Assembly: GCF_029338275.1 (NCBI RefSeq)
Contig: NZ_CP119789.1
Span: 2,914,001 to 2,978,000, forward strand
Direction of reading: 5' to 3'
DNA: 64,000 nt
Source: Haloarcula ordinaria
Lineage (GTDB): Archaea; Halobacteriota; Halobacteria; Halobacteriales; Haloarculaceae
Below the pieces are notes generated by a model. The model made no database searches. It was not told where the DNA came from and was given only the letters and a program-made list of their open reading frames with translations. Numbering within the stretch: the first letter of the stretch is position 1; each line of letters opens with the position of its first letter. Positions 8,762 to 18,525 of the stretch are shown here, in pieces. A program made the translations under genes and the position numbers.

Positions 8762-9664
8762 ATGAACGATACTATTGGAACTACTAAACGAGCACTACAC
8801 AATATCGGACGGCAGAGCTACACAGCTTATCACGATTACTTTTCAGTCTATCGGAAATACATAGCTGAACATAAAGCAATCGGCGGTGCCGACCTCTCGG
8901 ACTGTCGTGTGCTGGACTTTGGCTGTGGCTATCACTATCCCACTGTCGCACTTCTCGACGGTCGGGCCAATACTGCCACTGGTCTTGATATCATCGATGT
9001 CTTCTACACAGACCCACTCGCCAAGCAGGTCACGGATGCAGGTGTCCCCAGAGGGCTGTTCCGCTACTTGAGTGCGAAGGTTTACTATCGATATCTTGAC
9101 TGGTTCGCCTACGAGGAGCCGACCCCGGAATACACACGGCCGGACACGTACGATGGGAAACAATTTCCGTACGATGCCGACTCGTTCGATGCCTTCTACT
9201 CAAACGGTGCATTCCACCTCATCAACAACTACGAGGAGATAATCGAAGAGATTGCCCGGGTCGTATCCTCGGATGGGTACGTGAACATGAATTTCCGGAA
9301 CGAGGTGTCGCTGCACGGCTACAATACCCCCAATTGTACCCATCCTGCCTTCGAGGACAGCGTACCCCGGCCGTGGGCACACCTCCGTGATTGGGATCCT
9401 GCGGAACTCGGCTTATTTGGGCCGGACGACTACGAGGCCATCTTTGAGACGTTCGCGTCCCTGTTCGATGAAGTGCACATCTACCTCTCCGACCGGAGCA
9501 ACCACTTGGTCAAGTACGACGCGGATCTGACCCTCCCGACGGAGAACCGCGACCTATTCATCTGGGAGGACGCCGAGGTCACTGACACAGTTCGAGCGGA
9601 GACCGGTGTCGACTCTGAAGACATTCTCCTCGGTCGGAGTTTCAAGATTATTGCTATTAACTAA
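8762..9664 (+). CDS. class I SAM-dependent methyltransferase
   Basis: The 300-residue product carries motif I as VLDFGCGYHYPT near residue 53, followed by an acidic strand end (TGLDIID) and a post-motif FDAFYSNGAFHLINNYEEII of the Methyltransf_11/25 type. A distinctive C-terminal part (residues 190-300) has no known subdomain that I recognise. ATG 8762 is preferred over GTG 8741. In this setting it probably O-methylates a sugar of the surface glycan, but the substrate is inferred only from neighbours. It is isolated between the IS1595 relic and a convergent deacetylase gene. Confidence 0.78.
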   Translation: MNDTIGTTKRALHNIGRQSYTAYHDYFSVYRKYIAEHKAIGGADLSDCRVLDFGCGYHYPTVALLDGRANTATGLDIIDVFYTDPLAKQVTDAGVPRGLFRYLSAKVYYRYLDWFAYEEPTPEYTRPDTYDGKQFPYDADSFDAFYSNGAFHLINNYEEIIEEIARVVSSDGYVNMNFRNEVSLHGYNTPNCTHPAFEDSVPRPWAHLRDWDPAELGLFGPDDYEAIFETFASLFDEVHIYLSDRSNHLVKYDADLTLPTENRDLFIWEDAEVTDTVRAETGVDSEDILLGRSFKIIAIN

Positions 9665-9699
9665 GCAGAAGTTCTCCGAGGATGCGCCAGCATAGACAA

Positions 9700-10542
9700 T
9701 TACTGGCTCCTAGACCGCCGGCCGGCCGCGATATCACCGACCGTAGCGAACTGGAACCACGGGGATGTAGCGACCGAGTGAAGGAATCGCTCAAGTACGA
9801 CAAGGCTCCCATCATCAGTCCCGAACTCGTGATCATGGAACAGCAGGACAATGGGTGCGCGGCTCATCCGCCCCCAGAGGTGGTACATCGGGGGGAGCAA
9901 CCGGTCCAGCGGTCGGTGGTCGGCGGCCCGGTTGTATACGCCTGTGAGGGACCGATCGACTGAAATCGAGTCAAGCGGGGAGAGACCGGAGACGGGAACC
10001 TCCAGCAGGGCCCGGTCGCCGTGGGTCGTATGGGACTCTCGAGCCGGCCTATACGGTCGATTGCCAACTTCGCCACGATGATCAACCACGACGCCATCCG
10101 GAAGTTCACGGTAGTGGCCCGGGAGCACGGAACTATCGACCGCATAGTCCAGATCCTCAAGAATATCCAGTGTCGTTGCATCTGCACACAGGTTTCCACC
10201 CCGGAACGACGTGGCGTCGTACCCCCGACTGCGGAGGGATTCGGTGGCCTGCTCGAGGAGGTCTCGCTGCAGATTTGGTGCCATCGAGAAGGTTCCATCG
10301 ACGTCACGGAAGTGAATGTGCGTCCCGATCTCCCCCACATCGGCGAGGGCACGAGCGATATCTGGGAAGTCCTCGACGACGGCGCCAGTGTATTCGGTGA
10401 ACTGGTCGGTATAGTCGTGTTTCAGGAACCACGTCCCGACAGCGTCGTATCGTTCGAAGAGCCGGATAATCTTCGGCATCACGGCTTCGATCGACGTGTC
10501 GCGCTCGATGTCGAAAGTGATGGCAACGTCGATTGGCTCCAT
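9700..10542 (-). CDS. polysaccharide deacetylase family protein (second NodB-type)
   Basis: The protein is 280 residues. It starts MEPIDVAITFDIERD, with the metal-binding Asp in the first strand as in the CE4 fold. GTHIHFRD near residue 75 gives the HxH-type ligands, and YDATSFRGGNLCAD matches the RxP-like motif 3 region. It diverges from the first deacetylase in this window, so the two are not recent duplicates. It is followed at lower coordinate by the convergent methyltransferase gene and preceded by a GT4 gene in the same direction with a gap of about 95 bp. It likely acts on glycan amino sugars. Confidence 0.75.
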   Translation of the reverse strand: MEPIDVAITFDIERDTSIEAVMPKIIRLFERYDAVGTWFLKHDYTDQFTEYTGAVVEDFPDIARALADVGEIGTHIHFRDVDGTFSMAPNLQRDLLEQATESLRSRGYDATSFRGGNLCADATTLDILEDLDYAVDSSVLPGHYRELPDGVVVDHRGEVGNRPYRPARESHTTHGDRALLEVPVSGLSPLDSISVDRSLTGVYNRAADHRPLDRLLPPMYHLWGRMSRAPIVLLFHDHEFGTDDGSLVVLERFLHSVATSPWFQFATVGDIAAGRRSRSQ

Positions 10543-10638
10543 TCACTTTTCCTTGTTCCCCACCCAGATAAATATCTGTTGAGAACACCGCTCTCGGGAA
10601 GTCTGTCCAGTCACATTACGTGACGGTCACGTCGCCTC

Positions 10639-11832
10639 TCAGAAATCGCCCAGTTCGGGGTACGTGTCCGAGAGCACGTGTTCGATCGCCTGTACATGCG
10701 TTTCAGCTCTGAACTGACTCGCCCGTGCCACGCTACGTCTGACTAACGTCTTCCAATACTCCTCGTCAGTGCCTAGCCGGTCTAGTGCATCAACCAATGC
10801 GTCGACATCTCCTGGGTTGTAGGTGATTCCGGTCTCGTTGGCGAGTAGTGACGGAAGATTCCCAACCGCACTCGCCACGATCGGACAGCCCCGAGCGAGC
10901 GCCTCGGGGACGGTCTTGGGAGAGCCTTCACTGCTCGACGGGAGTACGAAGATGTCAGCGCGGTCATACGCATCGTACACGTTCTCGTGGCTCACGTATC
11001 CCGTGAACGTCACGTCCTCCGCGATACCAAGGTCATCGGCCGTCCGTTCAAGTGCCTCCCGGTAGGGCCCGTCACCGACGATTTCTAACTCGTACGCACG
11101 TGGACGGGAGCGGAGTTTGGCCATCGCCGCCAGCACATCCTGTACGCGTTTGTACTCAATGAGGCGACCGAGATAGAGTAATCTGATCGGGTCGTCATTA
11201 TCCGGATAGATCCGTGTATCCGGGGTAACGATGTCGTCGCGATTGACGAGAGAGGGGACTATCGACTCGATACGCCCGGCCAGCGCTTCGTACTCCCGTT
11301 TCAATTCGTCGCCGGCAGTGAGTACCGCACTATCCCGAACGATGTGATTCACTGCGTAGTCCAGGTACTGGATCCACAAAGTTGCGACCACTCTGGCGAC
11401 GCCTTCGTGCCCACCGAGGACCTCGTTGGTCACGTTTCCACGGAGGTACACGACCACGGGAACATCGAACACCGAGGCCACTGCATACACGGCCTGCCCA
11501 AAAATGTTTGTCGTCGGAATCAAGACGAAATCCCACTCCTGATGGCGATCGTCGAACGCCCGCCAGATGTCACGGAGTAGTATGGGTAGTTCGAGTGTCC
11601 GAAGCGTCCAAGGGTTCCGCCACTGGGTGAGTGAGACGATATGGAATGCCGACCCGACATCGACACTCCCGCTTCCCTTGCCCGTGACGACCGGTGAACA
11701 GAGGTCTACATTCTCGAAATAGGTCTCCCACCGTTGGTAGAGCTTCACCACGCTGCCGTCAGTCGTGTAGCCACTGTCCTCGCGGTACAGCGTGTTCGCG
11801 TTGAATATCCCGAGGTGTAACGACTCGACCAT
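10639..11832 (-). CDS. family 4 glycosyltransferase
   Basis: The product is 397 residues with a GT-B fold. C-terminal motifs include LLYLGRLIEYKRVQDVLAAM, LEIVGDGPYREALE, VTFTGYVSHENVYDAYDRAD and IFVLPSSSEGSPKTVPEALA, the GT4 donor-binding and EX7E segment. The N-terminus LHLGIFNANTLYREDSGYTT matches the acceptor domain of membrane-lipid-linked glycan enzymes. ATG 11832 is chosen although an ATG one codon earlier exists. The gap to the upstream phosphodiesterase-like gene is 12 bp, so they form one transcript. It shares only family-level similarity with the other GT4 in the window. Confidence 0.88.
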   Translation of the reverse strand: MVESLHLGIFNANTLYREDSGYTTDGSVVKLYQRWETYFENVDLCSPVVTGKGSGSVDVGSAFHIVSLTQWRNPWTLRTLELPILLRDIWRAFDDRHQEWDFVLIPTTNIFGQAVYAVASVFDVPVVVYLRGNVTNEVLGGHEGVARVVATLWIQYLDYAVNHIVRDSAVLTAGDELKREYEALAGRIESIVPSLVNRDDIVTPDTRIYPDNDDPIRLLYLGRLIEYKRVQDVLAAMAKLRSRPRAYELEIVGDGPYREALERTADDLGIAEDVTFTGYVSHENVYDAYDRADIFVLPSSSEGSPKTVPEALARGCPIVASAVGNLPSLLANETGITYNPGDVDALVDALDRLGTDEEYWKTLVRRSVARASQFRAETHVQAIEHVLSDTYPELGDF

Positions 11833-11844
11833 CACGCGGCGGGC

Positions 11845-13413
11845 TCAGATGTAGCCCATGTCCTCAAGCCACTCTTCCATCTCTTCCTGTTCCCCCTCGT
11901 CGATCCGTGTCATTCCGGATTCGCTGATATAGCTGTCCGATTGCACGTTCGCGCCATTGTCCGGACAAATTTCCGTGATGACGGACCCGGTCATCGTCTC
12001 GGCAACGGGGAGCCCGAACAGGTGGAGGATTGTCGGCGTTACGTCCGTAATGTCCGCCTCGATCCCCCGTGCGGATTTAACGGCTGGCCCCGACCCAAAT
12101 ATCACGCCGTTGCGTGCATAGACGTGACGACCACGTCCCGACCGGTTGCCGGACGGAATCGTCTCAAAGACGGTACTCGATAACTCCGTATTGACAGTCA
12201 CATGCTCCGATGCTTGGAACAACAGGTCCGGAATATCGTCGAAGTACGGCCCCTCGTCGTAGATTTCACTTCGGTGGAAGACTTCTTTCATAACGGGGGT
12301 CCCCTGGTCGTCGGTGAGCGATACGAGTTTAGATTTGATGTCATCTGCAACGGACCGTTGGTCCTCATCTGGACGGATCTCGATACCACAATTCGTCGCG
12401 AGCTGTGCGGTTGACCGTGAACTAATGCCGGGTATCTGGAGGTGGGGCTTATTGATGCCGAGAGTGTGGTCGTCGGCGTCGGTATCGGTGGCGGAATCAC
12501 CCATCCGTTGTTGGCGGAAGTACAGGACCCGCATCAGCAGGTCCTTGTTTATATACTGCTTCGCGAAGTTTTGGCCGATGCCGAGCAGTCGGGCTCCCAC
12601 GCGACCGCCTGGGACAGTGAGATAGCCTTCCCGCCGGAGCCATTCATTAAGGTAGAAGACCGTTGTGGGAGGACCTTCGAACCCGTGGTCGCTCAGGAAG
12701 ATGACCGTGCCGTCGAACTCCGCGAGGAACTCGCCGAGCTTCTCGTCGAGTACCTCGTAGAATGTTGTGAGGTCGTCGGTGTTGTTCCAGAGCCGGTGCT
12801 GGAGGAAGTCCGTCTCGCCGATCCAGTACATCAGGAAGTCGTAGTCACCATCGGCTGCCAGTTCTCGGAATGTTCCGAACCGATGGGTAAAGATATCTTT
12901 GGCGTGTTGCAACACCTCTTCGTTGTGCTCATAAGGAGGGACCAGGTCCTTGTGCATCCGGTCGTCCTTCTCCTGACAGCGGAAGCCGGCAACCTCCTGT
13001 TTGAGCTCCGGCGGGTAGGCGTAGTCGGAGTCTTCTCCCGGCATCGGGTCCCCACTCAACATGACGCCGTTGACCGGGTCGGGAGGGAACGTGGTCCGGA
13101 CGTTCACGATGCAGGACGCTCGGTCGTGCTCGCCTAGGACCGTCCAGAGTTTCGGGACGGTCACGTCCTGCAGTGAGATGGTCGTACCATCCGGTTTCTG
13201 GAATCCGAACAAGCCCAGTGTCGCCGGGTCACACCCAGTGTAGAGGCTCTGAACAGCAGGGCTGGTATTCGCCGGAATCGTACTTTTAAGCGTTCCGGAG
13301 AAGCCGTCCTCATAGACACGCTTGAGATTCGGGAGGGTGTCGTCCTCAAGCCAGCCGCGGAGAAGATCCCAAGTCGCGCCGTCTAGCCCTATCAACGCGA
13401 TCCGCTCAGTCAT
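11845..13413 (-). CDS. alkaline-phosphatase-superfamily phosphodiesterase / nucleotide pyrophosphatase-like protein
   Basis: The protein is 522 residues. ALIGLDGATWDLL near the N-terminus gives the first metal Asp. IPANTSPAVQSLYTGCDP contains the Thr/Ser nucleophile context of type I phosphodiesterases. MYWIGETDFLQHRLW and IFLSDHGFEGPP give the Asp-His metal ligands, and GRHVYARNGVIF the last His. No signal peptide or membrane helix is clear, so it may be cytoplasmic. Homologues are common in archaeal glycan clusters, where a role in phosphate or phosphodiester chemistry on glycolipids is suspected but unproven. It is co-transcribed with the GT4 gene 12 bp downstream. Confidence 0.8.
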   Translation of the reverse strand: MTERIALIGLDGATWDLLRGWLEDDTLPNLKRVYEDGFSGTLKSTIPANTSPAVQSLYTGCDPATLGLFGFQKPDGTTISLQDVTVPKLWTVLGEHDRASCIVNVRTTFPPDPVNGVMLSGDPMPGEDSDYAYPPELKQEVAGFRCQEKDDRMHKDLVPPYEHNEEVLQHAKDIFTHRFGTFRELAADGDYDFLMYWIGETDFLQHRLWNNTDDLTTFYEVLDEKLGEFLAEFDGTVIFLSDHGFEGPPTTVFYLNEWLRREGYLTVPGGRVGARLLGIGQNFAKQYINKDLLMRVLYFRQQRMGDSATDTDADDHTLGINKPHLQIPGISSRSTAQLATNCGIEIRPDEDQRSVADDIKSKLVSLTDDQGTPVMKEVFHRSEIYDEGPYFDDIPDLLFQASEHVTVNTELSSTVFETIPSGNRSGRGRHVYARNGVIFGSGPAVKSARGIEADITDVTPTILHLFGLPVAETMTGSVITEICPDNGANVQSDSYISESGMTRIDEGEQEEMEEWLEDMGYI

Positions 13414-13519
13414 ACGACGGTATCTATTGCGACGCTACTTGAGGATTCGCAAGTATCTCTGATTCATAGCATCAAAAACGACAACGTTTACAGCCACTTG
13501 ATTCCTTGCCCAGTAATAG

Positions 13520-14809
13520 ATGCTACCGTCCCTGGAATTAGTACTTGGAATACTCTTTGTCATCGGTTCCGGACTGATGATCTTGAGTTCCAGTGGATTC
13601 TTTGGCTTCGTTTCCCCCACCGGGATCTTCTATGGATTGTTTGTCGTTTTTATATATGTTGGGACTATTCTCATCCACTACGGTGTCACATTATCGTATG
13701 CGGTTCCTGTAGAGAGCCATCCCCTCATTCTGGGCGGCGCGATTTTCGCGTTCGCACTCGGGACAGTCATTCCAAATCACCTATTGGAATTTGAATCATT
13801 CAAAGAGACCAAGAAATATGCGAGCAAAAAACCGGAGCCCTATATGAACCGCAATGTACATAAAGGGGTTCTGGCGATAGCCGGTGTACTGATACTGTGG
13901 ATCGCAGTCGTGTATCTACGTTCCGGGTCACCGCTACTGTCTACTATCTCATTCCAAGCTTGGGCTGCCGCTCACTCCTGGCCGATGGTCGGCATAACGC
14001 TCTACTTGCCGTTTATCACTCTTCTCACGCTGGTCTATGGGTACGCACAGCAAGAATCGCTCATCTGGCGTGCCGGAATCATCGCCCTCGGAGCTACCTT
14101 GGTGTTTATGATACTGACGTCTCGGCGATTTCCAGTACTTGACTTTGGAATCTGGACTATTTGTCTGATCTCCTATTTGCAATTCAGGAAATACTCCGAG
14201 ATGACGCGCATATTGTTAGTGAGTGCACTGGTTGTCATTCCGTTCTTTCTTGGAATATCGCTTATTCGGAATCCGCGACCCGGTGCGTTCGAAAGTATGC
14301 TCATTGCGAGCGCGAAACACCTTCGAAATCGTATTTTCTTGTCGCAGGCAACGGGTGTGAATTACATTTTCACTGCATTCCCGAGAACCTACAGCTACTT
14401 CGGTGTAGAATTCGTTCTGGATCGATTTGTTTCAGTCTTGCCCGGATACGGACACAGCCAATCATTCGGCGGGAAATTGTATGATACGGTGTTTGCTGGG
14501 GATGGCGGATTTCTCCCGCCTACAATTATTGGCAAACTGTATCTCTCCTTCGGTGGCCTCAGTCTAGTTGGCCTCTTCATTTGGGGTGTTCTATTACAAA
14601 CCGTGTTTATTGCGTTCGTTCGAATCCAGAAGACACCACTGACCGTGGTGTTGTTTGCAGTGTCTTCGGGCCTGTTAGGCCGGAGTTTGATTCAGGGCTT
14701 CCTCGCACCTATCAACAGGATTAAATACCTACTCATCCTTCTCCTCCCGTTGGTACTGCTAACCCTCAAACTACCTGAAGTAAGAGTGGTTATGCGAAGA
14801 GAACAGTGA
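13520..14809 (+). CDS. Wzy-like oligosaccharide repeat-unit polymerase (multi-span membrane protein)
   Basis: This 429-residue protein has roughly 11-12 hydrophobic helices, opening with LELVLGILFVIGSGLMILSS. A large polar loop between helices around residues 255-320 (LRNRIFLSQATGVNYIF and onward, ending near GGFLPPTIIGKLYLSFGG) is the layout of O-antigen polymerases. Primary sequence in this family is poorly conserved, so the call rests on topology and on the flippase gene 24 bp downstream. It would join lipid-linked repeat units on the outer membrane face. It is divergent from the phosphodiesterase gene, and codon use is AT-richer than in the core genes. Confidence 0.7.
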   Translation: MLPSLELVLGILFVIGSGLMILSSSGFFGFVSPTGIFYGLFVVFIYVGTILIHYGVTLSYAVPVESHPLILGGAIFAFALGTVIPNHLLEFESFKETKKYASKKPEPYMNRNVHKGVLAIAGVLILWIAVVYLRSGSPLLSTISFQAWAAAHSWPMVGITLYLPFITLLTLVYGYAQQESLIWRAGIIALGATLVFMILTSRRFPVLDFGIWTICLISYLQFRKYSEMTRILLVSALVVIPFFLGISLIRNPRPGAFESMLIASAKHLRNRIFLSQATGVNYIFTAFPRTYSYFGVEFVLDRFVSVLPGYGHSQSFGGKLYDTVFAGDGGFLPPTIIGKLYLSFGGLSLVGLFIWGVLLQTVFIAFVRIQKTPLTVVLFAVSSGLLGRSLIQGFLAPINRIKYLLILLLPLVLLTLKLPEVRVVMRREQ

Positions 14810-14833
14810 CCGTTATCATAGTTCTCAGCCATT

Positions 14834-16345
14834 ATGCCTGACAAACTTGACGCCACGGTTGGATCTATCAGGGCCCCGCTGCGCGATATTCTGACGGGGG
14901 CAGTAGTCTCTTTCCTTGGAATTATCATAATGCGGCTTGCTGGGCTCAGTGAGAAAGTCCTGATTGCTCGATTCTTCGATCCAAGTCGATATGGGCAGGT
15001 TATCTTGGCGATTTCGTTGCTGAGTATGGTTACGGTCGTCGGAACGTTAGGGCTCCGAACCGGTGTGGTTCGATATCTTTCACGACACGATAATAAGAGC
15101 GATCAGCTCAGGGTCGTTACCGCGTCAGTCCGTCTGACTGGCGTCGCCAGTGCCGTGTTTGCCGTACTCTTGTTTTTGTTTTCCGATGTTCTGGCCATGC
15201 GTATTTTTAACGACCCCCAGATGGCACCCCTTCTGAAGATAGTTGCCGTCGGCGTACCGTTAGCTGTTCTCGGTCAGCTTGGTGCCTCGATTGCCCGGGG
15301 TATGAAAGACGCGAGGTCGAAAAACCTCATCGAGAACATTTCTTTTCCGGTCTCACGGGTCCTGTTTATTGGTGGTGCAATCGTTCTTGGGTTCGGAACG
15401 ATTGGTATCGGGTGGGCATATGTTGGCGGGTATGCATTTATGACCCTCCTCGGTGCGTCCTACGTATATCTTGTCTTCGGGATTCCCAACGCGTCCGATG
15501 TTGAGTACAGGAACCTGTTGCGGTTTTCGGTTCCGCTGCTTTTCGCCAATAGTATGTCATTCATTAACAGTTCGTTGGACACGATTCTGATTGGCGCGTT
15601 CCTTACCTCTGATCAAGTGGGTATCTACGGTGCGGCATATCCATTAGGCAGGCTCGTATTTATTGCGCCAACTATTATGGGCGTGATTTTCACACCAGTT
15701 ATATCGGACCTGCAAGCGAGCGATAAAGTGCAGGAGATACCCAAGATATACGCGATCGTCGCCAGATGGATCGTCATCCTGACATTACCTGGATTGATTC
15801 TGCTGGTAATCGAACCCGAAATCTTCCTGCGTTTTATATTTGGAACCGAATACAGCACTGGCTCAACAGCATTAGTGATACTGGCGCTCGGGTTCTTTTT
15901 CCACGTCGGCCTCGGTATTAATGGCGGGACCCTGAAGATGCTCGGCCAATCCGATTTCTTCCTATTCAGTACGGTGGTGAACGCCGTGATTAATGTCGGC
16001 CTCAATATCTGGCTCATCCCCCGAATAGGGATCGTGGGGGCAGCGGTTGCGACAGCGGTGTCGTACGCCATCGGAAATTCGTTAGTCTCAATTCAGTTGT
16101 ACAGGGACTATCGAATCACCCCACTTACGATAGATAATTTGCTAACATATTTCATATACTTACCTATTATTGGTATATCATATACTGCCCTTAGTTCAGT
16201 GTTCGGCGGGTTCGGACTGATTCTCTCGGTCTATCTCCTTGCCCTGCTTGTGTTCTTAATAGCGTATTTCGTCTCGAGCATCCCCTCAGTGGAGGAGCGG
16301 CAGATTATCGACGAATACCGAAGCCAGTTGTTTGATGATTATTAG
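14834..16345 (+). CDS. Wzx/AglR-like polysaccharide flippase (MOP superfamily)
   Basis: This 503-residue protein has about 14 membrane helices. The opening ILTGAVVSFLGIIIMRLAG and then FFDPSRYGQVILAISLLS match the N-terminal half of polysaccharide biosynthesis flippases. LLFANSMSFINSSLDTILIG and DQVGIYGAAYPLGRL match the start of the second half. It moves a lipid-linked oligosaccharide to the outer membrane leaflet. The gene follows the polymerase gene after 24 bp in the same operon. A flippase with a polymerase suggests a repeat-unit polysaccharide rather than only a short N-glycan. It is the last intact gene of the glycan region. Confidence 0.88.
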   Translation: MPDKLDATVGSIRAPLRDILTGAVVSFLGIIIMRLAGLSEKVLIARFFDPSRYGQVILAISLLSMVTVVGTLGLRTGVVRYLSRHDNKSDQLRVVTASVRLTGVASAVFAVLLFLFSDVLAMRIFNDPQMAPLLKIVAVGVPLAVLGQLGASIARGMKDARSKNLIENISFPVSRVLFIGGAIVLGFGTIGIGWAYVGGYAFMTLLGASYVYLVFGIPNASDVEYRNLLRFSVPLLFANSMSFINSSLDTILIGAFLTSDQVGIYGAAYPLGRLVFIAPTIMGVIFTPVISDLQASDKVQEIPKIYAIVARWIVILTLPGLILLVIEPEIFLRFIFGTEYSTGSTALVILALGFFFHVGLGINGGTLKMLGQSDFFLFSTVVNAVINVGLNIWLIPRIGIVGAAVATAVSYAIGNSLVSIQLYRDYRITPLTIDNLLTYFIYLPIIGISYTALSSVFGGFGLILSVYLLALLVFLIAYFVSSIPSVEERQIIDEYRSQLFDDY

Positions 16346-16687
16346 CGTATCGGCAGCAGCAGAGGCCATTTGGGTGTCAGGAGTGTGTCAATTCTCTATC
16401 TCTGAGTATATCTGGGACTTGTATCCGTTGAACACCTTCTCAAAGACCACTGTCTTCTCCTAACGTAGAACACCGAATGCCTTGTTGAACGCAAGACAGC
16501 GTCGGGATAGGGTCAATTTTCTACAGTTTCACAGCGCCAGAGGCGAGTTTTTGAACTCAGAAGATGCAGTAGCCGCCACTCACGGTGTCTGCTGAAGGGT
16601 CAAAACTATATCATCTTGCTCCATTGTTTCGGACGACGGCGATGCCTCTCCCGGATACGTCCGGAGAAGGGGAGCAGGCGGCGAGCC
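16346..16687. other. non-coding interval after the flippase gene
   Basis: No frame longer than a few tens of codons with haloarchaeal character is seen. The stretch is AT-richer than the core genome and directly precedes the IS5-type relic. It may contain decayed transposon ends, but no matching terminal repeat could be demonstrated. Confidence 0.5.
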
Positions 16688-17320
16688 CTAACTCGCCGCC
16701 TGCGTCAGGTTATGGACGATACACTTTCGTGCCAGCTCCGGGAGCGGAGCTTCTCGCCTTCGTCTTCCTTCAGCGGCGAGAAGCCGGTTTCACGCATCCA
16801 GCGCTGGTTGTAGTCATCGTTCAGTCGGGCGTTGTGAGCCTTCTACAACGGTGTCTGCTCCCTGTGCTTGATCAACGGTCGCGTTGAGTTGGAGCGACAC
16901 TCCTCGCGGAGGTCGCTCCACGAGTAGTTCGCGTCAGCAGACAACACACGCAGGTCTTCCGCATTCCGGCGTAAGACCTGTATCCCGATGTGGCCGTCCC
17001 ACGCCTTCTGCGTCGTGTAGTGAACGTCCTTGATCGCTAGGGAGTTCACGTATCCGGTACTCTTGTTCCCATCGGCAGAGCGAGCTGTAGTGGGGTGCCT
17101 CGTCGAGATCGAATACAGCAAGAACACCGGGCATCTCGTTGAGGTAATCTCCCGTCTCGCGGAGACTCTTCCCCAGTTCAACACGGTACAAAATTAACGC
17201 GATCTGTACCCACTTGGCGTACCCGTCCGCGCCGTCCGGCGCGGCGGGTACGTCCGGATCGTCAACGTGCTGTTTGGCAAGATTTCGACACATCCGTGCG
17301 AGCCGTCTGAGCGATGCCAT
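16688..17320 (-). pseudogene. IS5-family transposase relic with deletion, stop and frameshift
   Basis: The N-terminal portion is in frame from ATG 17320: MASLRRLARMCRNLAKQHVD through SLRETGDYLNEMPGVLAVFD to YSSLCRWEQEYRIRE. An internal deletion then removes about 60 codons, including the first catalytic Asp. A different frame continues VNSLAIKDVHYTTQKAWDGH and VLSADANYSWSDLREECRSN, reaching a TAG at 16845-16843 in place of Gln. Past it the same frame gives KAHNARLNDDYNQRWMRETG. The end near 16688 is in yet another frame (KCIVHNLTQAAS). This is an ancient, immobile copy. It marks the right side of the glycan region. Confidence 0.88.
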
Positions 17321-17389
17321 ATCGTCAGACGGCGTCCATTTCCCGGTTAGTCTGACGGAATCTTTCTGTGAGAGGGTCTGAAGCTGCCG

Positions 17390-17587
17390 TCAATCAGTGG
17401 CAAAACAAGGCATATCATCTTCTTCGAGGAAGACGGTCAAAGTAAGCGCCCGGTCGTCTGGTTCGACAAACTCGTCATCAACCTCCCGTTCGATCCAGAG
17501 GCTGACGACACGGCCACTGCCGTGCCGTAATAATTCGGAGTTATCGGCTCTGTCGCTCTCAACATACGGTTTATTGTTACGCGCCAC
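17390..17587 (-). CDS. short hypothetical ORF
   Basis: The ORF is 65 codons with an acidic composition (VDDEFVEPDDRALTLTVFLE) that looks haloarchaeal, and starts MARNNKPYVESDR. No family is recognised. It sits between the IS5-type relic and a long non-coding interval, so it could be a real small protein or a fragment of a broken gene. The acidic bias is the only support. Confidence 0.35.
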   Translation of the reverse strand: MARNNKPYVESDRADNSELLRHGSGRVVSLWIEREVDDEFVEPDDRALTLTVFLEEDDMPCFATD

Positions 17588-18525
17588 AGACTGGTCTCAT
17601 AACAGGTTTCAAGAGTTCGCCAATACCAGCAATTCTTAGGTCTATGTTCAGAGTATTATCACATTATGACTATGATGCGCCAGATGTTCGGGTAATCAAG
17701 CGCAGAATTCCCCTCCCCCCTATTTTCGCGGACGGCCCGTTCTAGTCCAGTTGTGACCGTTCGGAGCGCTAACTTCCGAAGAGATGCCTAATTCGCAAAT
17801 CGATTCAGGGGCCCCGTGTAGGACCCCAGGGCAAACAGCGATTCATCTGTGCCCAGGTCCACACAGTCGTTGAATGGGAGGTGCCACGAGGCAACGCCCA
17901 CTTGATCGGCCATCGGGAACGATTCTACATGCACCTAGCCGAGCAACCTATCGAAGCGAGTATCAAAAATCGGCCTACACATCCGGTAGAGATTCAGTTT
18001 TCCAGTTACCACTCTAGTAAGTTAGAGGATTGTTGTCGAGATAAACGTCACTCAGTCACGCACCAACCGACGACGAGGCTGCTAATTCGGTTGAAACGAG
18101 CGCAAAGAGGGTCTTCGAGAGAGTACATCAGTGCACCGGTAGTAGAGAGTATCCGGCCGGTAGTTTAACTAATTCAACCCGCTAACAGTTGTTATGGGGT
18201 CGTCTCGTTCCGAAGACGTACCATCTGGATTACCGTGGCTCGAACAGGGCCTCGATAACGGCGTGCTAGATAGCGAGACGGCGGGCAGTGGCTTCGAAGG
18301 GGCCAGATCGGGTCCCAGAAATCGTGCGAACCGGCGAGGAACCGCGAGCGACGGGCCGAGCGAGCACCACAGTGGTTCAGAGCGGTTGCTGCGAACGCGA
18401 TGTGTCGAAACAGACGACAGATTCCAGCCGGGCGAACAGCTCGTTTACGACCGCGGACCGGGTGCTGCCGGTTCGGGATCGGGAGCCCGGGGGGACGGTG
18501 ACGACACGGAGAATACGTCCAACAG
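17588..18525. other. long interval without a convincing gene
   Basis: Several frames of up to about 110 codons are open here (for example plus strand 17881-18168 and 18194-18535), but none shows a recognisable domain. GC content rises after about 18200. The interval separates the glycan/IS region from the core genome and holds the promoter of the LOV kinase gene. It could contain very decayed sequence. Confidence 0.45.

Noticed and set aside
17881..18168. 95-codon plus-strand ORF
   Set aside because: Basic composition, no domain and no conserved pattern; not supported as a gene.
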